Positions 4,825 through 5,632 of a DNA stretch of 5,632 nt are shown here, one piece after another. The first letter of the stretch is position 1. Each line of letters begins with the position of its first letter. The notes beneath the pieces are model-generated. The model did not search any database. It was not told the DNA's origin and saw nothing but the letters and a program-made list of their open reading frames with translations. The position numbers and the translations under genes were made by a program. Location: contig CAMWPE010000165.1 of NCBI GenBank assembly GCA_947176055.1, positions 1 to 5,632 of the forward strand, given 5' to 3'. This DNA comes from an uncultured Desulfovibrio sp. (GTDB lineage Bacteria > Desulfobacterota > Desulfovibrionia > Desulfovibrionales > Desulfovibrionaceae).

Positions 4825-5632
4825 ATGGACGGAATCATCCAAATTTTGCGCGCCAATCCATCGATCGCCATTATGCTTACCATCGGTGTCGGCTTCTGGC
4901 TGGGCAAGTTTTCCTGGAAAGGCGTAGGCCTGGGAACGGTTACTTCGGTACTGCTCGTAGGGGCGCTTGTAGGACAACTGAACATTCCCATCGGGGCGCC
5001 GCTAAAATCGCTCTTTTTCCTGATTTTTCTCTTCGCCATCGGCTATAAATGCGGGCCGCAGTTCGCGGGCGCGATGAAAGGTTCCGGTCTCAAACAGATT
5101 CTCTTCGCCGTAGTCGTCTGCCTTCTCTGCTTCGCCTCGGCCCTGATCTGCGCGAAAATCATGGGTTATAACGCCGGCATAGCGGCCGGTCTTTACGCCG
5201 GCTCCCAAACTCTCTCGCCGGTTATCGGCGTGGCCGCGGACGCCATCGGCAACCTGCCCATATCCGCGGAGGAAAAAAAGACCTGGATCGATCTTTTGCC
5301 GGTATGCTACGCCGTTACCTATATTTATGGCGCCATAGGCGCCGTGTGGATTCTCGGTATGCTGGGTCCCCGCATGCTCGGCGGTCTTGAAAAAGTGCGC
5401 GCGCAAACCCGGGAGCTGGAAAGAGAACTGAGTCATTCGGCGCTCTCCAGCGATCCGGCCTATATCAACGGCAACCGGCCCATCTCTTTCCGCGCCTACA
5501 AGGTCGTATCCGATCATTTCGAAAGTCCCCGGACAGTCGCCCAAATCGAGGAGCATTTCTCGAAACTGGGCAAAAGGCTGTTTGTAGAGCGAATCCGGAC
5601 CGCGGACGGCCAGATTCATGAATCCGCCAGAG
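4825..5632 (+). CDS. Aspartate:alanine exchanger family transporter (AspT/YidE/YbjL), 5' part
   Basis: The frame is open from the ATG to the window end (269 codons), so the 3' half is missing; family members are about 550-560 residues. The visible part has the N-terminal membrane domain of the AAE family: an initial helix after IIQILRANPSIAIML; GLGTVTSVLLVGALVGQLNI (35-54); FLFAIGYKCGPQF (68-80), the family's F-x-x-x-x-G-x-x-x-G-P-x-F signature; further helices to about 110; and AGLYAGSQTLSPVIGVAADA (121-140). After a helix ending near 180, a hydrophilic segment begins with RAQTRELERELS. It leads to RPISFRAYKVVS...TVAQIEEHF...RLFVERIRTADG (218-262), the start of a TrkA-C-like cytosolic domain in the central loop. 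AspT exchanges aspartate for alanine and drives ATP synthesis when paired with aspartate decarboxylase; other members differ in substrate, and no decarboxylase is visible here. The other membrane half should follow beyond 5632. Confidence 0.9.
   Translation, partial: MDGIIQILRANPSIAIMLTIGVGFWLGKFSWKGVGLGTVTSVLLVGALVGQLNIPIGAPLKSLFFLIFLFAIGYKCGPQFAGAMKGSGLKQILFAVVVCLLCFASALICAKIMGYNAGIAAGLYAGSQTLSPVIGVAADAIGNLPISAEEKKTWIDLLPVCYAVTYIYGAIGAVWILGMLGPRMLGGLEKVRAQTRELERELSHSALSSDPAYINGNRPISFRAYKVVSDHFESPRTVAQIEEHFSKLGKRLFVERIRTADGQIHESAR

Noticed and set aside
4782..5048. Plus-strand frame beginning at ATG 4782
   Set aside because: It is in a different frame from the clear AspT-family protein, gives a low-complexity Arg/His-rich translation, and the AGGAGG site serves the ATG at 4825.
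5002..5619. Long minus-strand frame opposite the AspT-like gene
   Set aside because: It is antisense to a strongly recognised membrane protein. Its length reflects GC-rich codon structure and it contains no family motif I recognise.

Overview
The window looks like ordinary chromosomal DNA of a Gram-negative bacterium, most likely a proteobacterium or a Desulfobacterota-like relative. The support is moderate GC-rich, CGCG-rich coding, a paired MdtJ/MdtI-type exporter, FolE2 as the GTP cyclohydrolase and an AspT-type exchanger. I cannot place it more precisely. There is no phage, IS element, CRISPR array or recognisable defence locus, and I see no convincing undescribed system.

Left part (1-1202, + strand): two overlapping genes encode a paired small multidrug resistance (SMR) transporter resembling MdtJ and MdtI (spermidine or drug export). 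The MdtI-like subunit has Asp where SMR proteins normally have the essential first-helix Glu. Seventeen bases downstream, with its own Shine-Dalgarno, lies a gene that short-ORF calling misses. It is a DUF4236 protein (N-terminal MGFRFKKSI...) with a C-terminal membrane helix, broken by three apparent one-base deletions. Its AT-rich sequence continues into an AT-rich spacer that ends at a tRNA.

Middle (1203-3181): a minus-strand tRNA-Pro(UGG) with encoded CCA and a good intrinsic terminator sits back to back with a plus-strand pair. The pair is a METTL21/Methyltransf_16-like SAM methyltransferase, then GTP cyclohydrolase IB (FolE2), which makes dihydroneopterin triphosphate for folate or queuosine-type pathways.

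Right part (3180-5632): a minus-strand two-gene operon encodes an EamA/DMT-family permease and an FMN nitroreductase. The two genes are one base apart and the second gene's ribosome-binding site lies inside the end of the first. A 219-base divergent intergenic region with a 20-base-spaced direct repeat separates them from a plus-strand aspartate:alanine-exchanger-family (AspT/YidE/YbjL) gene. That gene has a strong AGGAGG site and runs off the right edge.

Three of the four functional groups encode transporters (SMR pair, EamA, AspT). They are in separate transcription units, and nothing in the sequence ties them to one pathway.
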